Assembly: GCA_032433765.1 (NCBI GenBank)
Contig: JAVIAB010000073.1
Span: 64,002,199-64,066,198 of the forward strand
Reading direction: 5' to 3'
DNA from: Megaustenia siamemsis
Lineage: Eukaryota > Mollusca > Gastropoda > Stylommatophora > Ariophantidae
DNA: 64,000 bases
The stretch's first letter is position 1. Every line of letters begins with the position of its first letter. The translations under genes were made by a program, and so were the position numbers. Shown here piece by piece: positions 22,921-34,374 of the stretch. The notes beneath the pieces were generated by a model. The model was given only the letters and a program-made list of their open reading frames with translations. It was not told the DNA's origin and searched no databases.

Positions 22921-22958
<38 letters not shown>
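22921..22958. repeat. TA microsatellite
   Basis: Uninterrupted TA dinucleotide repeat. Confidence 0.95.
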
Positions 22959-22961
<3 letters not shown>

Positions 22962-22974
22962 TTAGATAAGAGAA

Positions 22975-23035
22975 ATGGTATCTGGGTCTATGCCACATGG
23001 GCCGGCTACGGCTCGAAAGATCATTAGATATATAA
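22975..23035 (+). pseudogene. LINE-V / SINE-A 3' tail fragment
   Basis: Contains GGCCGGCTACGGCTCGAAAG followed by TAGATATATA, the 3' end shared by LINE-V and SINE-A. Confidence 0.55.
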
Positions 23036-23700
23036 TTTTAATTATTTTTTTTTTTTTTGGGGGGGGGGCATGTGTTAACTTTGATGATCTCATTCACGAC
23101 CTGTCAGAACTTACATTTCATTTGCTTCTGCAGTAGCCGCCCTAAATGTTATAGCTCTTTAGAGTCCTGGTAAGCGGTAGTTCATGTAGTAAGATCTTAC
23201 TAGACCGACTCTGTGGTTGGGAAGACACCAGAACAACACTGAATAGAATCGGAGATAGGAAGGCAAATTATGTTGTGTTAATGTGTCCGAAATCCATGAC
23301 ATGTACAGGTCAGTTTAGGACATAATCTTTTTGTCTTATAAATATAAGGTACAATTACATAACGTATTATTTTGTGTTAGTCATTTAACACCCTCTCATC
23401 AGCACATTTACTCTCCCCCCCCCTCCCAATTCCTCATATTATCGTGATGATTTATTTCACGTTAGTCGTCGAATAGGACGCGCGTTGTCCACAACTGCAG
23501 CTGGTTTTATTGATTGATATTGATTTCTGGCATGCTGGGAATTTCTCCTCTCTTTCTGTTTATTTCTCATTGGTAGAAATCGATTCGATTCACGACGCCA
23601 TCATGATCATTGAATTCAGTAATGTCGAGTTGTTATTTATCTCTACCAGAAATATTGCTTAGGAAATGTGTAATGGTGATACTCTGTGATGCTTACTTAT
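23036..23700. other. No recognisable feature upstream of the folate-receptor-like gene
   Basis: A T-run followed by a G-run at about 23048-23068 and a C-run near 23408. The region just upstream of 23706 has two in-frame ATGs (23622, 23673) but no clear TATA box. Confidence 0.4.
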
Positions 23701-23705
23701 TAAAG

Positions 23706-24317
23706 ATGCCGGTGGTTAACATCTATTTAGCTATCGTTTTTTCGCTGGTGTCCGCAAACAAGGAAAAAACCACAATTGAGCAACAAAATTTGCCATATTG
23801 CTCATTCTTTGCTAACAGGGCTTCGAACATTCAGCTAGGCCTGAAAAACTGTACATGGTTCAAGGAGAACAGTTGCTGTCGACAACAGGAAATTGATGCC
23901 ATATTCCCCAGAGTGAAGCCACTTAGAGGTTCTTCTCCAGCTTGCCAGCGCTACACGAACTATCTTATGTGCTACGTGTGTGCTCCAAACCAAAATAAAT
24001 TCTACATGTCTGAAAGCTTAACAGTCTGTGAGGAGTTCTGCGATGCTTGGTACGATGCTTGTCACAGTGCAATACTTAAAGGGTCTGTTATTAAAGAACT
24101 CTATTCTAATGGGTCTGAATACTGCGCCAGTAGAAGATTTAAAGTGAAGGCAGCCAACACGGGTGATTGCTACTTTTTCGATGCTAAACGAGACAAAAGC
24201 AAAGCCTCCAACATGATAGTCTGTTGGATATTGCTGCACACAACAACGTCGGTCGCTCTCATCTTAAACGGAGCTAACAGAGTCAACTTATGTGCGGTAG
24301 ATGAAGAAAATAAATGA
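23706..24317 (+). CDS. Folate-receptor-domain secreted protein (single exon)
   Basis: A 203-residue product if started at ATG 23706, which has A at -3 and begins with a good signal peptide (VVNIYLAIVFSLVSA). In-frame ATGs at 23622 and 23673 would add 28 or 11 residues before the hydrophobic core. The body carries the cysteine-rich pattern of the folate receptor/retbindin family: CSFFANRASNIQ, CTWFKENSCC, CQRYTNYLMCYVCAP and LTVCEEFCDAWYDACHSA. Family members bind folates or related ligands outside the cell; ligand specificity cannot be read here. A hydrophobic stretch near the C-terminus (IVCWILLHTTTSVALIL) is followed by ~18 polar residues, so a GPI signal is uncertain. No introns are visible, so a retrocopy is possible. 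It is the best host-gene candidate in the window. Confidence 0.75.
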   Translation: MPVVNIYLAIVFSLVSANKEKTTIEQQNLPYCSFFANRASNIQLGLKNCTWFKENSCCRQQEIDAIFPRVKPLRGSSPACQRYTNYLMCYVCAPNQNKFYMSESLTVCEEFCDAWYDACHSAILKGSVIKELYSNGSEYCASRRFKVKAANTGDCYFFDAKRDKSKASNMIVCWILLHTTTSVALILNGANRVNLCAVDEENK

Positions 24318-24766
24318 CGTTTATTCTAACACTTGTAATTTATCAAGATATATGTGATGTTTTATGTTGGATCTTGTTGTAACTATACTTACTATGTTTT
24401 TGTGCACATTGGTACTGAAAGGAATGTTTATCTGCAAAATAGATAAGAGAAGTAAAAATGTAAAAGTGCCCTACATTGTGATGTGAAAGATTAAAAAACT
24501 AATAGAAGCCTAGACATAAAAAAGAATCTCGGTAAAATATATAGAGTTAAGTAATAGCTGAATTTGAATGTTGAATTTATTTTAAATATTCTATTCAGGT
24601 TGTTATGTACAACACAGGGCCTTTTATTATTTAAGTAGAATCTTTCAACGTCATATCTGCTGAAAAATATCAGTCTTTGAATGCAAGTGTTACTGAATCT
24701 ACTCTGAATATCATACTCATGCACAGAACAAACATATCAATTTTGCAGGTAGTATTTCACAAATCT
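24318..24766. other. No recognisable feature
   Basis: AT-rich. An ATTAAA at about 24490 might serve as a poly(A) signal for the gene upstream. Confidence 0.4.
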
Positions 24767-26495
24767 GGATTAATGCTAACAACAAGCGCAGACATAAAAG
24801 CCCGTTGGGCGGAACACTTCAAAGAAATTCTTAACGTCCACTACCTCACAGTTTAATAGATTTTGAAGCTGAAACACAGCAGCAGAATTAGATGTAAATT
24901 TAGATGACTTCACCTTGAGTGAAATAGAAACCACCTTAAAGCTAATGACCATAACAAGGCTGCTGGAGAGGATAAGTTAACAGCTGAGATCCTCAAGGCA
25001 ATTGATAGCCATAATTTAATACATCTCCAAAAAATGTTCAACATCATTTGGAAACAGAGAAGACGCCTCATAAATGGAAAAAAGGAATCATTGTTAAGAT
25101 CCCAAAAAAGGGCAATCTTAGAGATTGTAACAATTGGAGAGGCGTGACACTTTGTCAGTTGCCTCAAAATTATTCTGTAAAATCATCCTAAATAGAATAA
25201 AGGATTCAATAGATACAGTAATGCGTGAAGAACAGGCTGGGTTTAGAAAAGGGAGAAGCTGTCTTGACCACATTTTCACTCTACGATTATATGGAGGAAC
25301 ACATTGAAAAGCAAAACCTTTTGTACTTAACTTCATCGACTTCAAAAAGCATTTGATAGTATTCATAGAGATTCTTTGTGGAAAATTCTGAAGCAATATG
25401 GCTTACCATCAAAAATCATAAATATTATCAAAGACATGTATGATGGTTACACATGTGCAGTTCGAACAGAGGAAGGACTGAGCGAATGTTTCCCAATAGA
25501 AACTGGGGTTAAACAAGGATGTATTTTATCGCCCTTGTATTTGGAATTGTTATGGACTTCATAATGAAGAAATGCTGCACTGGTAATAAAGCATCGAATG
25601 GATACAAGGAGACCATTTGGAGGACCTGGACTTTGCTGATGACATAGTTCTCATCAGCAATCAGATAAAAACGATGCAGGAAAACACAAATGAACTATCA
25701 TCAATAGCCAGCAAAATTGGGCTTGAAGTCAATCATGAAAAGACTAAAGTCATGAAAAGTTTAATTCCAACAAGTGACAAAATATACATGGAAAACAAAC
25801 CAGTAGAAGAGATCGATCACTTCATCTATCTTGGAAGTCACATTGATCGAGAAGGGGATACGAGCAAAGAAATTAGAATCAGACTGGCTAAAGCAGCAAT
25901 GTCTTTCAGAAGCCTTGAAAAGTTGTGGAAATCAAAACTCATTAGCACAAACACAAAACTTAGGCTATTCAAATCAAATGTACTATCAACCCTTACGTAT
26001 GCGTGTGAAAGCTGGAAAACAACAAGAGATATAGAAACAAAGTTGTTGAACGCATTCGAAAATAAATGTCTAAGGAAAATACTTGGTATAGAATGGAACG
26101 AATCAAAACAAACGAGGAAATTAGAGAAATCGCCAATCAACCACTAATATCTTCAGTAATAAAGAAAAGACGATGGTCATACGTTGGACATGTGATGAGA
26201 AGAGATAATAATCGAATAGCAAAGCAAGCCCTCATATGGAAACAACAGGTAAAAGAAAAAGAGGAAGACCCAGGGAGACACTGAGAAGAACATTGATGAG
26301 AGAGGCAAGAGCAGCAGGAATCGGCTCCCTCAATGAGATAGAACTGCTTGCACAGAACAGAGACAGATGGCGAGATTTGATAAAAATCTCTAAAAGAAAA
26401 CTGCTAGAACAAAAAATTCATATAGGAGAAGGTGTATCTTGTCTACGCCTATGGGCGGTTACGGCTCGAAAGGTCAATAGATAGATAGATAGATT
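24767..26495 (+). mobile_element. LINE-V copy 1
   Basis: Linker, RT and C-terminal region in several frames, ending in GGCTCGAAAGGTCAATAG plus GATA repeats. Close to the minus-strand copy at 34375-36110 (about 95% by eye). The frame is broken near 25160, 25290, 25560 and 26110. Confidence 0.85.
25376..26484 (+). pseudogene. LINE-V RT and post-RT reading frames
   Basis: Successive frames carry WKILKQYGLPSKIINIIKDM, TGVKQGCILSP, LDFADDIVLIS (catalytic DD) and IDHFIYLGSHIDREGDTSKE, then RLFKSNVLSTLTYACESWKT and HVMRRDNNRIAKQAL near the end. Motif order matches the RT palm and post-RT region of non-LTR elements. Each block is open but the blocks are in different frames. Confidence 0.85.
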
Positions 26496-26619
26496 CAGAA
26501 ACTTGTTGATAAATAACGTAAAATACAAAGATAATTAAATGCTTTGGTGAAGCAAAACAACATAAAGGCATAGAGAAGATACAGTTGCGGGAGACGAATA
26601 CCTTAATTAAAGAAGGTGT

Positions 26620-26782
26620 ATGCGAGAAATAGCATTGTTATGGAAACAGAACCATAGATTTTAGAAGCAGTGATCTCTGCAATATGTGCCATTTTGGCAC
26701 GTAGGGTTTCGGTTTTGAGATTGTGGTTCTGCCCTATGTGCCGTCTTCGGCTCGAAAGGACAATAGATAGATGCGAGAAATA
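26620..26782 (+). mobile_element. SINE-A, 139-bp truncated copy, 12-bp TSD
   Basis: The insert 26632-26770 is flanked by ATGCGAGAAATA (26620-26631, 26771-26782). It lacks the ~130-bp head found in the 8933-9202 copy. Confidence 0.87.
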
Positions 26783-26854
26783 ACTGACTGGCTTAAATGA
26801 CTGCTGGAAAATCTGGGCATCTTGAGCAGGACAGGACACAGAAAACTTCAAAGT

Positions 26855-27190
26855 AGTTATGGGAGAATCAATTCAGAGGAAGAGGTATGTTTACAGCACT
26901 CAGAAAAATGGACAAATAATCAACAACAGAAAAAATATGGACCAAAGCAGGATCGAACAGATCGGTGTATTTCCGAGCTGTGATCGCGGCCTTATGCTAT
27001 AGTCATTGCCTACGAAGCTAATTTTTTTAGTTAGCTGAGTGGCAGTGTCCCTAGCGTTTGGCTTTTCGTGGCAAGGCGCTGTGCCACTGAGTACTGGTTC
27101 GATCCTGCTTTGGTTCATATTTTTCTTTGGTTCACTTCGGAAGTTTCCCTCTATAATAATATTAATTTATTATTATATAATTATTTGTCC
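26855..27190. repeat. SINE-like repeat in foldback arrangement
   Basis: CCAAAGCAGGATCGAAC (26941) and its inverse GTTCGATCCTGCTTTGG (27098) bracket a segment with TTAGCTGAGTGGCAGTG and GGTTCGATCC, which resemble tRNA A and B boxes. Related sequence lies at 42.2-42.75 kb in a different arrangement. Confidence 0.55.
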
Positions 27191-27364
27191 CCTAATTATG
27201 GGAACCATGTTTCAAAAGGGATAGGTTGGATGCTGATTTCAATGTAAGAGAGAATCGTTAAAAAAAATTTATGGGAATAAAAAACAAAAGATGAAAATTG
27301 GAGAAAGGAAGGAGAATAAGGCAGGAGAATTATGGTGACAGATACAGTGAAACTAACAGGAAAT

Positions 27365-27653
27365 AATTTTAGTAGCACTCCGAGATGTGGGAAGAGCACA
27401 GGACTTCGACAAACACAGATCAACGTCGCTTCTTCGGATGATGGAAATGGGAGTTAAGATGGGCACAGCCAGAAATGAGAAACTTGGTGGCCGTGTAAGA
27501 AGACTTATCAACCAACATAGAACTGGAGTCGTCAGTCGCTGGACACTGAGGGAATTGCTGAGGAGGGGATCTGAGCACCTATGGACATGTTCGGAGTGCA
27601 ATGATGATGACCCGCAAATAACTCAATAACTCAATAACTCAATTTTAGTAGCA
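27365..27653 (+). mobile_element. LINE-R, 263-bp truncated copy, 13-bp TSD
   Basis: The insert 27378-27640 is flanked by AATTTTAGTAGCA (27365-27377, 27641-27653). It ends in CGCAAATAACTC followed by AATAACTC repeats, which defines the LINE-R 3' tail. The frame 27387-27629 is the extreme C-terminus of the element. Confidence 0.87.
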
Positions 27654-28284
27654 AAAACAGTGAGAGAGATGTAGAAGATGGAGACAGAATCCAATAGTCA
27701 TACCTTTTTTTTTTTACGTCAGTCAAAGAATAGAATCAAAGAATAGAAATCTAAATCTATCACAGTGATATATAATGTCATCTAATATTAGTTTTAAAAT
27801 TACGTCTTTAGTTACATACTGTTGTTATGTAAAAAAATGTATTTGATTGGATAAAGTGTTATGCCAAGATAACCGTAAAATCTGATTTCAGTTTTCTTTC
27901 TTTAAAATTAACTTTATATTTAGCATAATTATATTCATCTTTTGCTGCACCAGCATCGAAAGTTTGCTATTATTGATCACCATTTAACTCTGTCTCTGCC
28001 TTGAAGGTACATGATATCCCAGGTTCTTATATCCATCTGATTATGTTGTCAGACTACCTTATTAGCTTTTGTGTCCCTCAATGTATTGTTTTATTTTTAT
28101 ATTGCCATTGTGCAGAAACTATTATTTCTAAGAACCCAGTGAAAATGTAACCAATGTTTTTGTAAATGGACATTTAATCACAATGATATGGTGGTAATTC
28201 ACAATAGGTGTATTTTACTCCATTGTAATCTATTTTTTTGTAAACAATAAAAATAAAATGTATTTTACTATGTTTATATAAGAA
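27654..28284. other. No recognisable feature
   Basis: AT-rich with a T-run near 27707; no supportable gene. Confidence 0.5.
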
Positions 28285-28515
28285 ATAATCATCATTTTTT
28301 TGTAATGAGAAGACAACAGCTGGAATATATTGTAACAACTGGGAAAATTGAGGGATGAAGGATAGAGGGAAGCAAAGAGAAAAGATACCTGACAGCTTAA
28401 GAGAATGGCTTGGCAGAAGGTCAACAACAGAAATGATAAATAGCTGTTATAATCGAAAGTTGTGGAGAGACATGAGCACCTACGCCAGCAGGCTTGGTAC
28501 TTGATGATGATGATA
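28285..28515 (+). pseudogene. LINE-P 3' fragment
   Basis: Matches the last ~230 bp of LINE-P including GGTACTTGATGATGATGAT. Several small indels break the frame. Confidence 0.75.
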
Positions 28516-29621
28516 ACAGATTTAATTAATCATTTAATTCCATCATTACAGATGGGTAGATTGTTAGAGTAATAATAATACAGATTAATGATGAACATCA
28601 AAAACCAATTTCATCTTCTTTTATTATGAAGAAAAAAAAAACAACAGTGAGTTTAATTTGTGAATGTGGTCATTTTAAGTTATGAAAATACAACATAATG
28701 TGTTTATTACATCAGAGTGATATATAATATTAAAATATGCATCTTGATAATATAAAATTATGCAAAGATAGTCAGGACTTTCAGGAAATAAAACATCAAA
28801 AAGGTTAGTTGTCATACTGAAAACAAGTATGACAGTTTAACATGCAAAGTAGTCTTGATTAACAATTGTTGTATGATGTAACATATTATTTTATGTGAAC
28901 TATTGTAATTAATCACAAATGCACTATAGTTGTATACTGTTTTATACTGAGAACTGTCTTATCTGAAGTTCAAATGCATTACCATTCAGGCTGTGAAAGA
29001 AACTTGAGAAATATTTACGTATGATATGTCCGGTCATAAAGATTCTGAAGGAATGAAATTTTCAACCATTAACCTGTTAAAAAAATGAACAAATAGATTC
29101 ATGAATTTTGTGAAGAAGGAAGAAGTTACTTGAACCACAATTTTAGCCTATTGTTAAATGAAGATTTATGTTGTGAAAATAAGATGTAGCTGGTCAGTCA
29201 CAGCAATTTTAAGTATGATATCATCTAAAAAGTTGTTATGTTGCTTTTTTTCACCAAGTAACTTTAAAGAATTTCCAAGAAACTTTATACTGTCAAATTG
29301 GAGATATAGATAAATAACTGCAGACAGCAAGCTGGAAACTGTCAACTAGTTGATATAGCTGGGTCATTATCATCATCATTAGTGGAAACAGACTAGGAGT
29401 GATTAAGAAGAGGAGGTTGTGAATTGTTTGACAAAGACAAATGACAATAAAACTTTTATGGCAAATCACCAATTGTGCAGGATCTATGGTTTGTTTTACT
29501 AATTGTAATTTGTATCAAATACTCATATAAAATGCACATAATGGCTTTGAAAGAACAAGATAGTAAAGGATATTTCTTTACCTTAGCATTTGCCCAATAA
29601 CTATTCCTCTTCAACACCATC
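28516..29621. other. No recognisable feature
   Basis: Long AT-rich stretch without assignable frames. Confidence 0.5.
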
Positions 29622-31197
29622 TTTAAAGGGACATTCATCGTCATCATCATCAAGTACCGTGCCTACTGGCGTAGGTGATCATGTCTCTCCACAATTTTCG
29701 ATCTCGGCAGTTATTTATCATTTCTGTTGTTGACCCTCTGCCAAGCCATTCTCTTATGCTGTCTGTTATTTTTTCTCTTTGCTTCCCTCTATCTCTTCGT
29801 CCCTCAATTTTTCTAGTTGTTACACTATATTCCAGTTGTTCTCTTCTCATTACATGGCCAAAAAATGATGATTGTCTCTTCCTTCTTCTTTTCTCTTTCA
29901 CTGATACCTAAAAGGTGTCCTGGTTATATCATTTGTCGTTCTTGTGCTGCTCGAATTGTCTGAATTAGTGATTTTCCTTTGTTGTTACATGTCTCTGTCA
30001 CTGCATCTATCCATCTTCTTCTGGGTCTTCCTCTTGGTCTTTTTCCATGCATTCTCGAGAAGAACGCCCTTGATGGTGATTGGTGAGGATTCATTCTGAC
30101 CAGGTGGCCAAACCATTTAAATTGTTGTTGTTCTATATATTCTTGGCAGGGTTTTGTTCCTACTATTTTTCTTATGGTTTCATTTGGTATTCTATCTCTT
30201 CTTGTGTTGTTTGTTACTTTTCTCAAACAACGCATTTCACATGTATTGATCTTTCTTAAATGTGATTTAGAAAGGGTCCATGTTTGACTTTCATAGCACA
30301 AAGTTGGTATGAAGATGCTATTTATCATTTGTTGTTTAGCTGGCGTATAAATGTTTGGATGTCTTAGCAATGGTGAAAGCCGGTATGTGACAGCATTTGC
30401 TTTTTGTATTCTCATGTCAATTTCTCTGTCTAGTTTTCCATCTTCTGTGAACATTGTGCCTAAATACTTGAATTCCTCTACTTGTTTTATTTCTTTATCT
30501 TTGATCTTGATATATTGTCTCTTCCTAATATTGGAAATTAGCTCTCTTTTTGCTTTGACCTCTCTCATAACATTTTCATTACTCTTCTTAGCTGTCCATG
30601 GTACTCTCAACATTCTTCTGTAAAACCACATTTCTACAGACTCCAGTGATTTTCTTGTCTGTTGTCCTATTGTCCATGATTCGCATCCATATATTAAGAC
30701 TGGCTTCCCAATAACATTTAAGAACTCTTTTTCTTGTTTCTATTGTCAAAAATGGATTGCATAGTATCTTCCTCATTTTTTGGAAAGCTGCTTTTGCCTG
30801 AGCCATTCTGCATCTCACCTCCTTTGTACATCTTCCATCTGAGGATAACAAAGTTCCTAAATATTTAAATTCATTTACCTGTATTAATATTGTTCCACTT
30901 GTCTTTATTTTGCACTGGGGTGATGTCTTTTTCTTTGTTGTTACCATTACCTCTGTCTTTTTGCTATTAAGGCTGAGTTCTTTCTTTTTGCTTTCCTTCA
31001 CTATAATGTCCAACATTTCTTGTAACTCATTTTCACTCTTAGCGATTAAGACTGTATCATCAGCATACCTTAGATTATTTATATTATGACCTCCAATTGT
31101 TATTCCAGGATGTTATTATAATGTCACTATAAATATAAACAAATCTGGTGACAGCACACAGCCCTGTCTAACACGCTATTTTATTTAAAGGGACATT
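29622..31197 (-). mobile_element. LINE-P copy with 14-bp TSD, containing nested LINE-T
   Basis: The insert 29636-31183 is flanked by TTTAAAGGGACATT (29622-29635, 31184-31197). On the minus strand it gives the RT end, the post-RT region (31016-30588, VNEFKYLGTLLSSDGRCTKE) and the C-terminus. It is interrupted by LINE-T at 29884-30513. Confidence 0.9.
29871..30526 (-). mobile_element. LINE-T insertion within LINE-P, 13-bp TSD
   Basis: The insert 29884-30513 is flanked by ATTGTCTCTTCCT (29871-29883, 30514-30526), and the uninterrupted target is visible in LINE-P at 18.52 kb. It encodes VEEFKYLGTMFTEDGKLDRE, SIFIPTLCYESQTWT and RPRGRPRRRWIDAV, the post-RT region of a different LINE family. The long open frame across 29924-30631 is an accidental LINE-P/LINE-T fusion, not a gene. 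Confidence 0.9.
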
Positions 31198-31727
31198 AAA
31201 AAAACATAAATGGTGTTACCTACACCTTTCAGCCTTATACAACCAACTTTAGTAAAATACTTTAGAGCATCATCAGGTTTCTTTCTTTTTTCAATCTTTA
31301 CTTGCAAGGCTCAGCATAGTTAGCCTGTTTTCAGATCCCACTCAGGGAAATGGAGTAGAATCTTGACCAGTTTTGGATCAATAATTCTTATGCAAAAAGT
31401 CAGTTATGATTTACTGATCATTTTCAGCCTAGATGCTGTTAATCATCTTATGATTCCTGCAATGAAGGATATAGTTACTGAAAAATGGAGAAGGTAAGAA
31501 GACAATGGTACCAAATTATGAAGGACTCCTAAGCAACAATCACTGGGAAAATCTTAGGAAGCAAAATACTTGTTAGTATCTGTAAGCAACAGACAGAATA
31601 AAAACTTATAAAATGCCAGCTGTAAACATTAATCAGACGATTCATTTTTTAATTAAAAATGTTTCTTGTAGCCAACTTACAGCAAATAAATGCTTCTTTA
31701 TATTGATTATAATTTATCTATATACAG
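31198..31727. other. No recognisable feature
   Basis: No assignable frame or repeat. Confidence 0.45.
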
Positions 31728-32011
31728 AAATAAGATTGTAAAAAAAGTAAAGTACCCCCATCACGCCAAGTGGCGTATAGGGAATATGGTGTTAGTGACC
31801 ATAAATTTTACAGACCTTCGGCACATGATTTTTGGGGTAATGAGGTCGGTATTACGCCCATGCCACTTTACTTTCCCAGAAAAAAATCCGGTACCCATTA
31901 AAGGCTGGGTGAACCCGGAAGCCGTCGGTTGGGATCGAACCCTACCTCTTGTCCTTTGTAGTCCAGTTCACTAACCACTGAGCTATCGCGGCTCCTCTAA
32001 ATAAGATTGTA
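31728..32011 (-). mobile_element. SINE-C, full-length 258 bp, 13-bp TSD
   Basis: The insert 31741-31998 is flanked by AAATAAGATTGTA (31728-31740, 31999-32011). On the minus strand it starts GAGCCGCGATAGCTCAGTGG and contains GGTTCGATCCC, i.e. tRNA-like A and B boxes for RNA polymerase III. It ends in a T/A-rich tail. Confidence 0.92.
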
Positions 32012-32700
32012 CACATGACTATTTAAACAATCAAGCTCACAGGTGTTTTACTAATTCAACTAATGATGAGAGGTAAACACGCAGTTAGTTCCTGTAACGT
32101 GCTGTTATACACACACTCTTGATCCATTCTCTCAGTTGTCTTACTTTTTTGGGGCTGTATCGACTCCTAATTCTTCAAGTCTCAAAACATAATTCCCTGT
32201 AACCACCATATTACTATTCAAGAAACTGTTACTGTATTAAGAAACCTCAATATATCTTTTTATTATATATGCCAACTCTGACTCAAGTTCCTCACGTTAA
32301 TATTTCCTTGAAGCAGGTTTTCAATGCCAGGAATTCCATGATGTACCAATACAGTAAATTCACTCAAGTTCCTGAAGATCACACTTTCAGGGTCCCTTTG
32401 AAGAAAACTATATATTTATAATCTTATCTTGCATGAACAAAGAACTGCTATTTTGAATGAGGTTTAGGAAAACTAGTACAGAACTACAGTAATTTTTTCC
32501 TCTAATTTTTATTCTCATGCTGAAGGTAGTTATTGTATTGTTCCCCCATAGCACCATTCCCTGCATGTATGTTCAATAGTAATGATGGCCTGCTGATAGT
32601 TTTGACATGGTAATCTTTCAATAATAACATCCACAACATGCCTTTATTAAACTTCATAACTAGAGGTCCACTATGAAGTGCATGTCCTTTGGCATCAGAT
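32012..32700. other. No recognisable feature
   Basis: AT-rich noncoding DNA. Confidence 0.5.
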
Positions 32701-32712
32701 ACTCTTATGTAA

Positions 32713-32757
<45 letters not shown>
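32713..32757. repeat. TA microsatellite
   Basis: TA repeat immediately beside the AATAAC tail of retroposon-B copy 2. Confidence 0.9.
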
Positions 32758-32761
<4 letters not shown>

Positions 32762-34195
32762 TATTATTGTTATTGTTATTGGCTATGAAAGGCCTCGGTC
32801 TCACAGCAAAGGAATTAAAATCCATAATTGCTCAACCGCCCGTGCCAGTGGAATCATCCGAATTACTAACTCATCTCCCAAACAAAGAAAGGTAACTGTA
32901 GTCCCCATCGTAGCAGTCTCAGCACACGCCAAAAGACATAAGGCAAAACCGCGCAGAAAGTGAACACAGCCAACTGTTCCCCGTCATACGATATCATCAT
33001 TCATCGTAAACAAGCGGGATATCGAAGCAGGATCAAAACGGATGAGACACACAGCTCACGGTGTGCACAGAGCACTTAACTCAGTAGCTCCTGCAACAAG
33101 CCGGACTTGGAATATGAGGAAACTGCAAGAAGGAACACTTTTCAGACATAGCCTTCAATGGTTCCTGCCGCCTATCCACCATATACCATGGGAGTTTACG
33201 TCCTCCCGAAAATGATGATCGTCGTAGCACTTTATGATGTTAGGTCATCATTGATGACTCCAATTCCAAACATATAGACACACAGTGGTGGTAAGTTATC
33301 ATTTCCAATCCAACAGAAGCCACATGACCTGTAGTTAGTAAAAACACAATTGATGATGTTCTCCGCTCCCTTCTTGTAGCTGCCGCCACACGATTCTGAT
33401 GTCTCATTAACTTGGACATCATTCAAGAACAATGTCAGATGAACATTCCATAGATATGGCTTTGCTGATGAAATGCTTGGTGCAACAGTTGTATCAATCA
33501 TAGTGGAGGCTCCTGGTATGTGGTCATTAATATCACAGACGGCACATGATGTTGTTATATTCAGAATTTCTTTCAGGGGTGTAAATACGTGGCACACACA
33601 TGGAGAGTGGTTTGTGGTCACAGTAATCCCATTAAAGGCAATTCTAGGGTAGCATGGCATAGCTGTTTCAGAACAGCACAATCCTGTGATGTTTTCTGTG
33701 TTCGCTATAAAACTGCTGCTGCTACCCAATCCTGACCAATTATAGGTGTGGACATTATTCACTTGCAATGACAAAACTGCTTTGTTTACATCATAAACCT
33801 CTGGAAGCGAATCATTTATGGGACAAATAGTACAATTTATTCTTCCATCGGGGATATCTTCATTGAGTCCCAAAAAAAAAAGTTCTTTGGTTAAAAAAGC
33901 ACATATGCTTTTGAGTTAAACACAAAATGAGCCCACTTCATAGATTCAAAATGATCCTTGCCAATGCCATCCGTTTGCACAAGTTAGGTCCTTAGCTACC
34001 AATGTCACAAACTAAGCCATCAAATTATCGACTTTATCTACAGCGAAGGTTAACGAACTGTGAACAAACATTTATGTTCAAACCCCTGAATACATTTTCA
34101 AAAATCTGCCAACTCGCTGCAATAACATTTATCGTGGTATTCAAAGTAAACATTGCTTAGTCCATAGCTCGAATATAAATAAGCTGCCATTTTGG
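32758..34195 (-). mobile_element. Retroposon-B copy 2 with Cys-rich ORF
   Basis: Direct-orientation counterpart of 4025-5603 about 29 kb away, starting at the AATAAC-type tail and ending at AAGCTGCCATTTT. It is clearly similar along its length but shorter by about 140 bp because of a deletion inside the ORF. Both copies end at the same 5' point, suggesting a defined start. Confidence 0.75.
33232..33873 (-). pseudogene. Cysteine-rich extracellular-type protein frame (copy 2)
   Basis: A 213-residue open frame without ATG (first codon TTG after a T-run). It shares LQVNNVHTYNWSGL, PCYPRIAFNGITVTTNHSPC and the C-terminal FCWIGNDNLPPLCVY block with copy 1. About 47 codons of the second domain are missing, in frame, relative to copy 1 (4600-4740 there). 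The upstream residues EDIPDGRINCTICPINDSLP are in frame here but shifted in copy 1. N-glycosylation sites are numerous. Function unknown. Confidence 0.55.
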
Positions 34196-34259
34196 TGCGT
34201 CCCATGACGTCATCATATATATATATAAAAAAAAAAAAGTCCATATAAATATATATATA

Positions 34260-34370
34260 TATGGACTTTCAGTCTATATGGCGGATAGGCGGCAGGAATC
34301 ATAATTGAGGCTCAGTCTGAAGTGTTCCCTTTTTGCAGTTTCCTCATATTCCAAGTTCGGCTTGCTGCCA
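34260..34370 (+). pseudogene. Retroposon-B fragment, diverged
   Basis: GGCGGATAGGCGGCAGGAAT and TTTGCAGTTTCCTCATATTC match, in plus orientation, the 3' noncoding part of retroposon-B. It abuts AT repeats on the left and the LINE-V tail on the right. Confidence 0.55.
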
Positions 34371-34374
34371 GAAT

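Larger units (their letters stand above)
20816..22922 (-). mobile_element. Retroposon-B 3' fragment split by a LINE-U insertion
   Basis: The retroposon-B 3' end (20816-20883, tail on the left) continues at 22772-22922. The two halves are separated by LINE-U with an 11-bp duplication of AATTGCTCAAC. A TA microsatellite abuts the right side. Confidence 0.8.

Noticed and set aside
29924..30631. A 235-codon open frame that looks like one LINE protein
   Set aside because: TSDs at 29871-29883 and 30514-30526 show it is LINE-P sequence fused by insertion to LINE-T sequence; not a real gene.
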